The position numbers were made by a program, and so were the translations under genes. A stretch of 64,000 nucleotides of DNA from an uncultured Massilia sp. (lineage in GTDB: Bacteria > Pseudomonadota > Gammaproteobacteria > Burkholderiales > Burkholderiaceae): contig CAMLMV010000033.1 in assembly GCA_946481275.1 (NCBI GenBank), positions 7,641 to 71,640 of the forward strand. The letters run 5' to 3'. The notes beneath the pieces were generated by a model, which was given only the letters and a program-made list of their open reading frames with translations, made no database searches and was not told where the DNA came from. Shown piece after piece: positions 1 through 7,369 of this stretch. Positions within the stretch are counted from its first letter, which is position 1. Each line of letters begins with the position of its first letter.

Positions 1-1
1 G

Positions 2-661
2 CGGGTTGCGGTGCGCGACAACGGCACCGGCATCGACGCGCAACTGCTGCCGCACGTGTTCGACCTGTTCACGCAGGCCGACCGCGCGCCCGACCGCTCG
101 CAGGGCGGCCTCGGGATCGGCCTCGCGCTCGTGAAGAGCATCGTCCGCATGCACAACGGCCAGGTGGCCGCGCACAGCGCCGGACCGCAGCAGGGCACGA
201 CGATGACCGTTACCCTGCCGCTCGCGCAGGCCGAGGTGGGGCAGGTCGTGCGGTCGGGCGAGGGCAGCGGGGCGGCACGTCCGCTCACGGTCACCATCGT
301 CGACGACAACGGTGACGCCGGCCATTCGCTCGCGGTGCTGCTGCGCGCGCACGGCCACACGGTGCACGTGCACGAGGACGCGGCCGGCACGCTGGAGCAT
401 GCCGATCCCGCCACCGAAGTCTTCATCCTCGACATCGGCCTGCCCGACATGACGGGCTACGAACTGGCGCGCCGCCTGCGCCGCGACGCGCGCCACGCGC
501 AGGCCGTCTACGTCGCGCTGACGGGCTACGGCCAGCAGCGCGACCGCGAGCTGTCGCGCCAGGCGGGTTTTGATCACCACCTCGTCAAGCCGGTCGAAAT
601 CGGCAAGCTGGCGCAGATCCTGGCAGCAAAGGCATCGAACCAGCCTGCCATGGAAGGTTGA
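2..661 (+). CDS. Hybrid sensor histidine kinase, C-terminal part (5' truncated by window edge)
   Basis: The reading frame is open from the window edge, so only the C-terminal 219 residues are present. They begin inside a HATPase domain: the N/G1-type box DNGTGID, an F-box (FDLFTQAD) and the G2 box GLGIGLALVKSI are visible and end in VTLPL. A receiver domain follows from about residue 98, with the acidic pair VDDN, the probable phospho-acceptor Asp in ILDIGLPD and the conserved Lys in HHLVKPVE. The protein is therefore a hybrid kinase that passes phosphate to its own receiver domain; the input domain lies outside the window. The LuxR-like gene 52 bp downstream on the same strand could be a partner, which is inference from position only. 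Confidence 0.9.
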   Translation, partial: RVAVRDNGTGIDAQLLPHVFDLFTQADRAPDRSQGGLGIGLALVKSIVRMHNGQVAAHSAGPQQGTTMTVTLPLAQAEVGQVVRSGEGSGAARPLTVTIVDDNGDAGHSLAVLLRAHGHTVHVHEDAAGTLEHADPATEVFILDIGLPDMTGYELARRLRRDARHAQAVYVALTGYGQQRDRELSRQAGFDHHLVKPVEIGKLAQILAAKASNQPAMEG

Positions 662-713
662 CATCCATTGTCATAACGATCAGTATTAGCCTCCCAACTT
701 CATCCAGCCGACC

Positions 714-1718
714 GTGTCCCGCAAAAAGAACAGCCGTCAATGGGCCCGCCTGCGCATCCTGTGCTACGCGGGACTGGACCTGATGACGATCGTCCAGGAT
801 GCGTTTACCCTGGTGCGCGAACTCGTGCCGAATTCCTGCGCCGAGCTGGCGCTGCGCGTCGATCCGGCCGAGGCGTCGCCGCTGGCCGGGAACGACCCCG
901 CCTACGTGTCGGTGCTGCCGCCGCCGAGCGGCTATGCGTACCGCGACCACGCCGGCTTCACGGCGAACGGCACGCCCGCATTGCATACGCTGCAGGTGCC
1001 GCTCATGAACGCCGGCCGCCGGTTGGGCGAGATCACGCTGTGGCGCCACGAAGGGCCCGCGTTCGACCGCCACGACGAGGAAGACCTGCAGCGCGTGGCG
1101 ACGTATTTCGAGCACGTGCTGCGCAACGCGCCCGAACTGGCGGCCGGCAGCGCCGGCGTCATCGAGGACGAGGCCATGCTGCTGGCCACCGTCGACGGCC
1201 AGATCCTGTACCTGAGCGATTCGGCCGGCGCGCTGCTCGACCAGCTCGCGGCGCAGGAGCGCCAGGTCTTCAACCGCCGCACCTTGCCCCCGTTCTGCCT
1301 GCGCCTCGTGGAATCCGTCGCGCACGGCGACCGCTATCCATGGCTGCTGCCGCTCGGGACCCTCGCCATGGCCGGCGGCGTGCTGGAGGCGCGCGCGCAG
1401 TGGATGAGCGCCGGCGGCGCGGCCGCGCTGCATGCCGAGGACCCGGCGTACATCCGCACGGTCGGCATCTTCATGAAATTCGTCGTGCCGCTGCCGCTGC
1501 GCATCTGGCGCGCGCTCGGCTCCGTCGAACTGTCGCCGCAACAGGCCGAGGTGGCGTTCTGGATGGGCGTCGGCGGCGGCCGCGAATCCGCGCGCGCCAA
1601 CATGGAAGTCAGCGACGCCGTGCTGCGCGATTGCGTGAAGGCCGTCTACGAAAAATTCGGCTGCTCGTCCGAGGCCGGGCTGCTGGAACAGCTGCGTCCC
1701 ACCGTCTCGCGGATGTAA
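714..1718 (+). CDS. LuxR-like HTH regulator with divergent DNA-binding domain
   Basis: A 334-residue protein read from a GTG start; no strong Shine-Dalgarno sequence is visible. Residues 1-250 resemble a GAF/PAS-like sensory region (repeated hydrophobic beta stretches, no membrane segment), but no family can be named. The C-terminal 65 residues have the layout of a LuxR/GerE helix-turn-helix: LSPQQAEVAFWMGVGGG matches the usual LSPREREV...GxS opening, and DAVLRDCVKAVYEKFGCSS matches the recognition helix and the KL.(A/S)..R region. The usual turn NKEIA is replaced by RESARANM, so DNA binding may be altered. It probably works with the hybrid kinase encoded just upstream. Two palindromes follow the stop codon. 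Confidence 0.7.
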   Translation: MSRKKNSRQWARLRILCYAGLDLMTIVQDAFTLVRELVPNSCAELALRVDPAEASPLAGNDPAYVSVLPPPSGYAYRDHAGFTANGTPALHTLQVPLMNAGRRLGEITLWRHEGPAFDRHDEEDLQRVATYFEHVLRNAPELAAGSAGVIEDEAMLLATVDGQILYLSDSAGALLDQLAAQERQVFNRRTLPPFCLRLVESVAHGDRYPWLLPLGTLAMAGGVLEARAQWMSAGGAAALHAEDPAYIRTVGIFMKFVVPLPLRIWRALGSVELSPQQAEVAFWMGVGGGRESARANMEVSDAVLRDCVKAVYEKFGCSSEAGLLEQLRPTVSRM

Positions 1719-1750
1719 CCCCACCGGTGGGGCTGGGACCGCGCGGTCCC
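1719..1750. terminator. Two consecutive palindromes after the LuxR-like gene
   Basis: CCCCACCGGTGGGG (1719-1732) overlaps the stop codon region, and GGGACCGCGCGGTCCC (1735-1750) follows two bases later. Both are perfect palindromes of very high GC. There is only a short T-poor tail (GTTCCTTATC), so intrinsic termination is plausible but weak; protein-binding palindromes are the alternative. Confidence 0.4.
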
Positions 1751-1786
1751 GTTCCTTATCATGTCTTCAAGCTCGAAGCAGGGGCG

Positions 1787-1802
1787 CGGCACGGGCCGTG
1801 CC
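1787..1802 (+). promoter_or_regulatory. Possible sigma-54 promoter of the PEP-CTERM gene
   Basis: The sequence CGGCACGGGCCGTGCC contains GG and GC separated by 10 bases, the invariant core of sigma-54 promoters (-24 GG, -12 GC), 47 bp upstream of the chosen ATG. PEP-CTERM genes in betaproteobacteria are known to be sigma-54 dependent through PrsK/PrsR. The site is also a near-perfect palindrome, so an operator is the alternative reading. The -24 T is a C and the -12 box is GTGC, not TTGC. Confidence 0.35.
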
Positions 1803-1848
1803 CCTTGCCCGCTTTCTCATCACAACATCAATAAACGGGAAACACGAC

Positions 1849-2547
1849 ATGACCTTCCGCAGTATCCTCACGACGCTGGCCCTGTGCCTGGCCTTCGACG
1901 CACACGCCGCGCTGATCCACCAATACGAGTTCAACGGCAACCTGGCGGACACGCTGGGCGGCCCGGCCCTCGTCGCCAACGGCGGCACAGTCGCCACGGG
2001 CCGCTACGGCTTCGCCGCCAACCAGGGCCTGCGCCTGCACGAGAACCTCGGCGCCTCGTACACGATCGACATGCGCTTCCGCTTCGACACGCTGGGCACC
2101 TGGCAGAAAGTGGTCGACTTCAGCGGCCTGCTGCAGGACTACGGCTTCTATACGTCCGGCAGCGGCTACGACCTGTACAACTACGGCGGCGTCTACGGCC
2201 ACCTGACGGCGAAGCAGGACACGCGCCTGACGCTGACCCGCGGCGCCGACGCCGCCGTCCGCATCTACCAGGACGGCCTGCTCGTGGGGACGGTGGCGGA
2301 CACGCAAGGCCATGCCGACTTCGCCGGCCGCGACGCCAACTTCTTCCGCGACGACCGCGGGCTGAACGAGGCGGCGGCGGGATCGGTGGACTTCATCCGC
2401 ATCTACGACAACGTGCTGACGCAGGCGCAGGTCTACGCGCTGATGGACCCGTCGAAGGTGCCGGAGCCGGCCAGCGGCGCGCTGATGGTCATGGGGTTGT
2501 CGCTGCTCGGGCTGTCGGTAGGTAAAGGACGGCGACAGCGTCGATAA
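1849..2547 (+). CDS. PEP-CTERM sorted extracellular LamG-like protein
   Basis: A secreted 232-residue protein. The ATG at 1849 is preferred over one 17 codons upstream because it directly precedes a signal peptide (MTFRSILTTLALCLA, ending in AHAA) and has GGGA before it. The mature part has the jellyroll pattern of LamG/concanavalin-like lectin domains (HQYEFNGNLADTLGG near its start, DFIRIYDNVLTQAQV near its end). The C-terminus VPEPASGALMVMG, a hydrophobic stretch and the basic tail GKGRRQRR form a textbook PEP-CTERM signal, which exosortase recognises before surface export. No exosortase or EPS cluster lies in this window. The gene converges on the M28 gene with only 8 bp between the stops. 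Confidence 0.88.
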   Translation: MTFRSILTTLALCLAFDAHAALIHQYEFNGNLADTLGGPALVANGGTVATGRYGFAANQGLRLHENLGASYTIDMRFRFDTLGTWQKVVDFSGLLQDYGFYTSGSGYDLYNYGGVYGHLTAKQDTRLTLTRGADAAVRIYQDGLLVGTVADTQGHADFAGRDANFFRDDRGLNEAAAGSVDFIRIYDNVLTQAQVYALMDPSKVPEPASGALMVMGLSLLGLSVGKGRRQRR

Positions 2548-2555
2548 CGGTACGC

Positions 2556-4832
2556 TCAGCGGAACCGCAGCACGTCGGCCGTCACCGTGGTCCCCGACAG
2601 CGGCAGCAGCGGCGTCAGGTCGACAGGGCGGGGCGGCAGGTCGCGGCGGGGCAGGCCGGGGATGCGCTCCTGCACGTACACGAGGAACGGCGGATCGCCC
2701 TGGAAGTCGAACGCGAAGCGCAGCGCCTCGTCTTCCATGCCGTGCAGGGCGAGGTTCCAGCTGAAGCACGACTTTTCCGTGAGCACGCGGCCGTTGACGC
2801 TCGTGCGCCACGGGCAGGCGCCCTGCACGCGCACGAGGATGTCGGGCGCGCGGTTCTTCGAGCGCAGTGTGAATTCCACGTGCCGCCGCGTCTTGCTGCG
2901 CTCGTCCTTGTCGATGACGAGGTCGGGCCACGCGATGCTGTCGTCCTTCTGCGCGGCCGCGTACCACACCGGGTCGGCATCGGGGCCGAACAGATAGGGC
3001 AGCGGATACGGGTGCAGGGTGTTGGGAAAGACCTGCCGCGTCCACGCATCGAGCGGCCCGGCCGGATGCAGCCAGAACGCCTGCCAGCTCGGGGTGTCCT
3101 TGTAGTACACGAGCCGGTTCGGCGCGGGCAGGTCCGCGACCGGCGGCACGGCCGCATACGCCATGCCGAACGAGACGCCGGCCCCAAGCAGCAGCGGCCG
3201 CACGAGCCAGCGCCGCGCGAGCGCATCGAGCGCCATGCCGCACAGTCCCGCCAGCAGGCACACGAGGGCGCACGGCAGCACGAGCCAGGCCGGCGTGCAG
3301 AACGCGAAGCTCGCATGTGCCGCGGGCAGTAGCAGGACGAGTGCCGGCAGCGTGCCGGCAACCGCGACGGCCGCGCGCCGGGCCGGCGTCCACGCCCGTT
3401 TTTCCATGAGCACGAGCCATGCCGCGTGCGCGGCCAGCAGCGGCCAGGCCAGCGCGTAGCTGGCGCCGGGCGCGCGCACGCTGGTCGCGACGAGGGCGGC
3501 GTCGGCGGCGAGCAGCACGCCCAGCGCCGCCGCCGCGACGCCGAGCCGCCGCTGCAGGCGCCGCTGCAGCGCGATGAAGACGGCGGCCGGCACCAGCATG
3601 AAGGCCGCCAGCTGCCAGCGCACGCCCTCGTCGTTGGCGAGGACGGCGGCCGGATAACGGGCCTGCAGCACGGGCAGCGCCTCGCGGCACAGGTAGGTGG
3701 CGAAGGTCGCGGCGATGGCGATGAACACGACGCTGAACATCGCGTCGACGACGTCGGTGCCGGAGATGCGGTTGCGCAGGGCCGAGCGGCAGGCGCCAGC
3801 GCCCAGCGCGCAGCAGAGCAGCGTCAGCGGCCAGATCATCCGGTAGTCGTAGTGGACCATGCCGGCGAATGGCAGCGCGAAAAAGACCTGGCCATGCGGG
3901 GAGGACGCGAGCGCCAGGTCGGCGTTGCCGAGGCGGCGCAGCAGCGCGAGCATCGTGTCGCCTTCGTGTTGCAGGCTGGCGCTGGACAGGCGCTGCGGCA
4001 GGTCGTGCATGCCTTCCCAGCCCAGTGGCCCCTGCGTCGTCGCGAAGTGCAGCACGGGAAAGGTGCCCGCGGCCAGCGGCGCTGCGCCCCCGCTTTGCGG
4101 CAGCCGCTCGTACAGCTCGGCCATGAAGGATGAGCCTTGCGGTGCCGGCGCGCCGCGTGCCCAGGCGCCGGTCGCAAAGCCGTCCGCATGCGCGGCACCG
4201 ATCAATTCCAGCGGGCCGCGGTTGCCGGCGTTGTCGAAGCGCAGGGCGACGCGCACCTGCTTCGCCCACGGGTGCGATTGCATGAAGGCGCGCGCACCCA
4301 TCGCCTGCACCGTGTCGGCGTCCGTGAAGACGAACAGCAGGTCGTTGTCGAGCGGTGGCCCGGCCTGGAGGACGCGCAGGGTTTCCAGCAGCGCGGCGGC
4401 GGAGGCGCCGCCGTCGGCCGCGCCCGGCGTCGTCGCGGCGGAATCGTAATGGACCATGGCCAGCACGGCGCCGCCGCGCGCGATGCCCGGCTTGCGCACG
4501 ACGATGTTGCGCGCGGTCGCCATCGTGCTCTGCCCATGCGACATCCAGTCCCACGACGTCGCGGACACGGTGCCGACCTGCACTTCCGGTTCGAGGCCGA
4601 GGGCGCGGATGCGCGCCAGCAGGTACTCGCGCGTGCGTGCGTTGGTGCCGCTGCCGGCCGGACGGGGCGCCTGCGCGAGCACCTGCACGTGCGCCTGCGC
4701 GCGCGCCGCGCTGAACCCGGGGACGAACGGGCCAGCCGGCACCGGTGCCGCATGCGGCTGCAGCATGAGCCAGGCGAGGAGGAAGGCCAGGCCGCAGGCC
4801 GCCCAGGCAGCCAGTCGAGGTACGTGACGCAT
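2556..4832 (-). CDS. M28-family membrane peptidase homologue, probably lacking key catalytic residues
   Basis: A 758-residue membrane protein: an N-terminal anchor, an M28-type peptidase domain (about residues 45-300), then about eight hydrophobic segments and a soluble C-terminal tail, the layout of Fxna-like M28 membrane peptidases. The fold markers are clear (MVHYDS, PGAADGGASAAALLE, GARAFMQSHPWA, SASLQHEGD). Against the family pattern as I know it, the catalytic and zinc Glu pair in GEEAGLLGARAF reads ADTVQAMGARAF, and the His of YHTPLDTPENL aligns with Glu in WEGMHDLPQRL. The first zinc His and the bridging Asp remain. It may be a pseudopeptidase. It lies 22 bp downstream of the TonB-like gene and is probably cotranscribed with it. 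Confidence 0.8.
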   Translation of the reverse strand: MRHVPRLAAWAACGLAFLLAWLMLQPHAAPVPAGPFVPGFSAARAQAHVQVLAQAPRPAGSGTNARTREYLLARIRALGLEPEVQVGTVSATSWDWMSHGQSTMATARNIVVRKPGIARGGAVLAMVHYDSAATTPGAADGGASAAALLETLRVLQAGPPLDNDLLFVFTDADTVQAMGARAFMQSHPWAKQVRVALRFDNAGNRGPLELIGAAHADGFATGAWARGAPAPQGSSFMAELYERLPQSGGAAPLAAGTFPVLHFATTQGPLGWEGMHDLPQRLSSASLQHEGDTMLALLRRLGNADLALASSPHGQVFFALPFAGMVHYDYRMIWPLTLLCCALGAGACRSALRNRISGTDVVDAMFSVVFIAIAATFATYLCREALPVLQARYPAAVLANDEGVRWQLAAFMLVPAAVFIALQRRLQRRLGVAAAALGVLLAADAALVATSVRAPGASYALAWPLLAAHAAWLVLMEKRAWTPARRAAVAVAGTLPALVLLLPAAHASFAFCTPAWLVLPCALVCLLAGLCGMALDALARRWLVRPLLLGAGVSFGMAYAAVPPVADLPAPNRLVYYKDTPSWQAFWLHPAGPLDAWTRQVFPNTLHPYPLPYLFGPDADPVWYAAAQKDDSIAWPDLVIDKDERSKTRRHVEFTLRSKNRAPDILVRVQGACPWRTSVNGRVLTEKSCFSWNLALHGMEDEALRFAFDFQGDPPFLVYVQERIPGLPRRDLPPRPVDLTPLLPLSGTTVTADVLRFR

Positions 4833-4854
4833 CGTGCGTCTCCCTTTGTTCTTG

Positions 4855-5523
4855 TCAGTCGAGCGTCCAGACGAAGGCGAGCCTGGCCCAGCCGGCTTCC
4901 GGCACGCCGTTGTTGGTGGCGGGTTTGAATGTGCACTGGCTCAGCGCGTTGAGGGCGGCACTGTCGAGCACGCGCGAGCCGCTCGAGTGCTCGATGCGCG
5001 CCGAGCTCACGCGGCCGTCCGTGCCCACCAGCAGGGCCAGCGTCGACGTGCCCGTGATGCCCTCGCGCGCGGCGGCCGGCGGATACGCGGGCAGGGTGCA
5101 GCCGCTGGCGTCCGCGAAGACCGCCGTGCGCATCTGGCCGGGGTTGGCGCTGGGCTTGGCCGGCGCTTCCGGCACGGGGTCGGACGGCATGGCGGGGAAC
5201 GGCGACGGGTCGGACGACGTGGCGGCCTGGATGGGGCTCGGCACCGGCGGCGGAGCGACGTCCACGTCCGTCTTCGGCACGAACAGGTCCGGCGGCGCCA
5301 GCTGCTGCGCCGGTTTCGGCGGCTCGGGCTGTGGCGGCGGCGTCGGGCGCTCGGGCTCGATCATGACGAGCACCTGTTCCGGCAGTTTAGAAAGCGAAAT
5401 TGTCTTCGTGTTGATGCTGTGGACGAACACGGCACCCACGGCCACGTGCACGGCGGCGATGAGGGCAAATTTCGCGGCTTTCGCATCGGGGCGGTTGCCG
5501 CCTGGGAGACTCGTGAATTGCAT
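4855..5523 (-). CDS. TonB family energy-transducing protein
   Basis: A 222-residue inner-membrane protein that spans the periplasm. The N-terminus has one membrane anchor (ALIAAVHVAVGAVFV), then a Pro-rich linker (PTPPPQPEPPKP), then a TonB C-terminal domain (LPAYPPAAAREGITGTSTL, VSSARIEHSSGSRVLDSAAL, CTFKPA). TonB proteins couple ExbB/ExbD proton-motive energy to outer-membrane receptors; no exbBD or receptor is nearby, so the partner is unknown. The start at 5523 is chosen because AAGGAGG lies exactly 6 bp upstream; the ATG two codons earlier would touch that ribosome site. The M28 homologue follows after 22 bp. Confidence 0.88.
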   Translation of the reverse strand: MQFTSLPGGNRPDAKAAKFALIAAVHVAVGAVFVHSINTKTISLSKLPEQVLVMIEPERPTPPPQPEPPKPAQQLAPPDLFVPKTDVDVAPPPVPSPIQAATSSDPSPFPAMPSDPVPEAPAKPSANPGQMRTAVFADASGCTLPAYPPAAAREGITGTSTLALLVGTDGRVSSARIEHSSGSRVLDSAALNALSQCTFKPATNNGVPEAGWARLAFVWTLD

Positions 5524-5529
5524 GGCCAT

Positions 5530-5536
5530 CCTCCTT
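5530..5536 (-). promoter_or_regulatory. Strong ribosome binding site deciding the TonB-like start
   Basis: AAGGAGG on the minus strand, a near-complete anti-16S match, 6 bp before the ATG at 5523 and immediately before an alternative ATG at 5529. The spacing supports the downstream ATG. Confidence 0.75.
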
Positions 5537-5783
5537 GTTGTTGTACCGGCATTGCCGGAAGTAAATCGGAGTGAAGCGGGATATCCAACGAACGGAACCA
5601 ATATATGCTATCTCCTAGCAATCGGTAAAGCGATTTTGTAGCAAAGTTGAATGCCATTTAATTGCCGAGGCCGTCTTGACATGTGGGAAAATGGATGCAT
5701 GCCGCCTCGCGCCCGGTGCTGTTGTGTGGAATAATCGTCTCTGTGCTTTCGCCTGAAAGCAGAAGTAGCCTGGAGAATCGAAC

Positions 5784-6434
5784 GTGCAGAAAGAGCAAAA
5801 GCCGATCCGCGTGATGCTGGCGGACGACCACCCGATCGTGATGACCGGGTTCGCGATGTCGTTGTCGGCGCAGGGAATGGAAGTGGTGGGCCAGGCCAAG
5901 AGCCCGAGCGAGGCGGCCGCGATGTATGCGGAATTCAAGCCGGACGTGGCGGTGCTCGACATCCGCTTCGGCACCGAACTGACGGGGATGGACGCGGCGC
6001 AGAACATCCTCAGGACCGACCCGAAGGCCAAGATCGTGTTCCTCAGCCAGTTCGACCAGGACAGCCTGATCAAGGAAACCTACCGCCTGGGCGCACACGC
6101 GTTCGTGACCAAGGATTGCGACCCGGCCGACCTGGCCGACGCCGTGCGCCACGCGCATGCGGGCAAGCTGTACTTCCTGCCGCAGATCGCGGAGCGCCTG
6201 GCCAGCCTGGCCGTGCGCGGCGACGTCTCGCCGCAGTCGCAGCTGGACGAGCGCAGCCTGGAGATCTTCAAGCTGATGGCCGAGGGCCTGACCAACATGG
6301 AGATCGCCGAGCGCCTCAACCTGTCGACCAAGACCATCAGCAACATCAGCCAGTCCGTGAAGGAGAAGCTCGGCGTGCACCGGCAGGCGTACATCACCAA
6401 GCTCGCCGTCAAGCATGGCTTGATCGAGCCCTGA
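5784..6434 (+). CDS. NarL/FixJ-type response regulator
   Basis: A 216-residue two-domain regulator read from GTG. The receiver domain (residues 7-125) has the acidic pair ADDH, phospho-acceptor Asp59 in VAVLDIRF, Ser in FLSQF and Lys110 in FVTK. The LuxR-type helix-turn-helix (about 153-212) is orthodox: LDERSLEIFKLMAEGLTNMEIAERL, then STKTISNISQSVKEKLGVH. It is the first gene of a three-gene unit followed by a periplasmic binding protein (38 bp later) and a sensor kinase with HisKA_3-type dimerisation, so it is the likely phosphate acceptor of that kinase. Its upstream region contains a short hairpin (GCTTTC/GAAAGC at 5745-5760). Confidence 0.92.
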   Translation: MQKEQKPIRVMLADDHPIVMTGFAMSLSAQGMEVVGQAKSPSEAAAMYAEFKPDVAVLDIRFGTELTGMDAAQNILRTDPKAKIVFLSQFDQDSLIKETYRLGAHAFVTKDCDPADLADAVRHAHAGKLYFLPQIAERLASLAVRGDVSPQSQLDERSLEIFKLMAEGLTNMEIAERLNLSTKTISNISQSVKEKLGVHRQAYITKLAVKHGLIEP

Positions 6435-6472
6435 ACCGTTTCGTTGCCGTGCCGTCGTTCGTGTTCCGGTTG

Positions 6473-7369
6473 ATGAGAACAGGCCTGCTGGCCGCGCTGG
6501 CGCTGGCGAACTCCGCCCACGCGTTGGCCACCCGCGACATCAAGCCGGAACCCGTGCAGGGCTACCGCTTCCAGATCGTCACGACGGACGACAGCGCCAT
6601 CACGCGCCGCATCGTGGACGACATCACGCGCCGCCTCGTGCCCGTGTTCGCCGTGTTCCGCACCGAACTGGCCCAGCACCGGCGCATGCTGTACGTGACC
6701 GTCGGACCGGCCGCGCTGCGCGACGTGGCGCAGCGCCGCTGCGACTGCGTCGTCGTCTCCACGTTCACGTCGAGCCAGGTCGTGCGCTCCATCCTCGGCA
6801 CCCTGCCGCCCGCGCGCGCGGCCATGTTCACGGCCGTGTACGCGGAGCCGGCGCCGGCCGACCAGCTGAGCCTCGTGGCCCTGCTGTACCGGCGCATCCC
6901 GCGCGTGGCCGCCATCCTGGGGCCCGACACCGCGTTCCTCAGGCCCATGCTGGAAAACGAGCGCGTGAACGTGCTCCAGGCCGAGCCCGACGAGGACATC
7001 AACCGCCTGCTGGGCCAGATCGGCCAGACCGACGTGCTGCTGGCGCTGCCCGACAGCGCCGTCTACAACACGGAAAACTTCCGCAACATCCTGCTCTCGA
7101 CCTATCGCCACAAGCAGGGCGTGATCGGCTTCTCGGCCGACATGGTCAAGGCGGGCGCGCTGGCGACGACGTATTCCGAGGTCGAGGACATCAATGCCCA
7201 GGTGGCCGAGATCGTGGCCAGCTACGTGGCCGGCGGCGAGCTGCCGGCGCCCCAGTTCCCGCGCTATTTCCACACCATCGTCAACGAGGGCGTCGCGCGC
7301 TCGCTCGACGTCGAGGTGCCGGACACCGCGCGCAATTTTGCCCGGCCCGCGCCGGCACGCCATCCATGA
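6473..7369 (+). CDS. Periplasmic ABC-type substrate-binding-like protein, sensor accessory
   Basis: A 298-residue exported protein with a signal peptide (MRTGLLAALALANSAHA). The body alternates beta and alpha elements like the ABC_sub_bind (TrpX-like) fold: VTVGPAALRDV, AAMFTAVYAEP, PRVAAILGPDT, DVLLALPDSAVYNTENFRNILLSTYR and GVIGFSADMVKAGALATTYS. The last two resemble the part of such proteins that contacts ligand. No permease or ATPase is adjacent. It sits between a response regulator and a histidine kinase and overlaps the kinase gene by 4 bp (ATGA), so it most likely delivers a ligand signal to that kinase. The start is uncertain: GTG and TTG codons lie just upstream and no clear ribosome site was seen. 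Confidence 0.75.
   Translation: MRTGLLAALALANSAHALATRDIKPEPVQGYRFQIVTTDDSAITRRIVDDITRRLVPVFAVFRTELAQHRRMLYVTVGPAALRDVAQRRCDCVVVSTFTSSQVVRSILGTLPPARAAMFTAVYAEPAPADQLSLVALLYRRIPRVAAILGPDTAFLRPMLENERVNVLQAEPDEDINRLLGQIGQTDVLLALPDSAVYNTENFRNILLSTYRHKQGVIGFSADMVKAGALATTYSEVEDINAQVAEIVASYVAGGELPAPQFPRYFHTIVNEGVARSLDVEVPDTARNFARPAPARHP

Noticed and set aside
1828..4554. A 908-residue minus-strand frame overlapping the PEP-CTERM and M28 genes
   Set aside because: Arg/Ala-rich shadow of the M28 frame; it crosses two convergent real genes.
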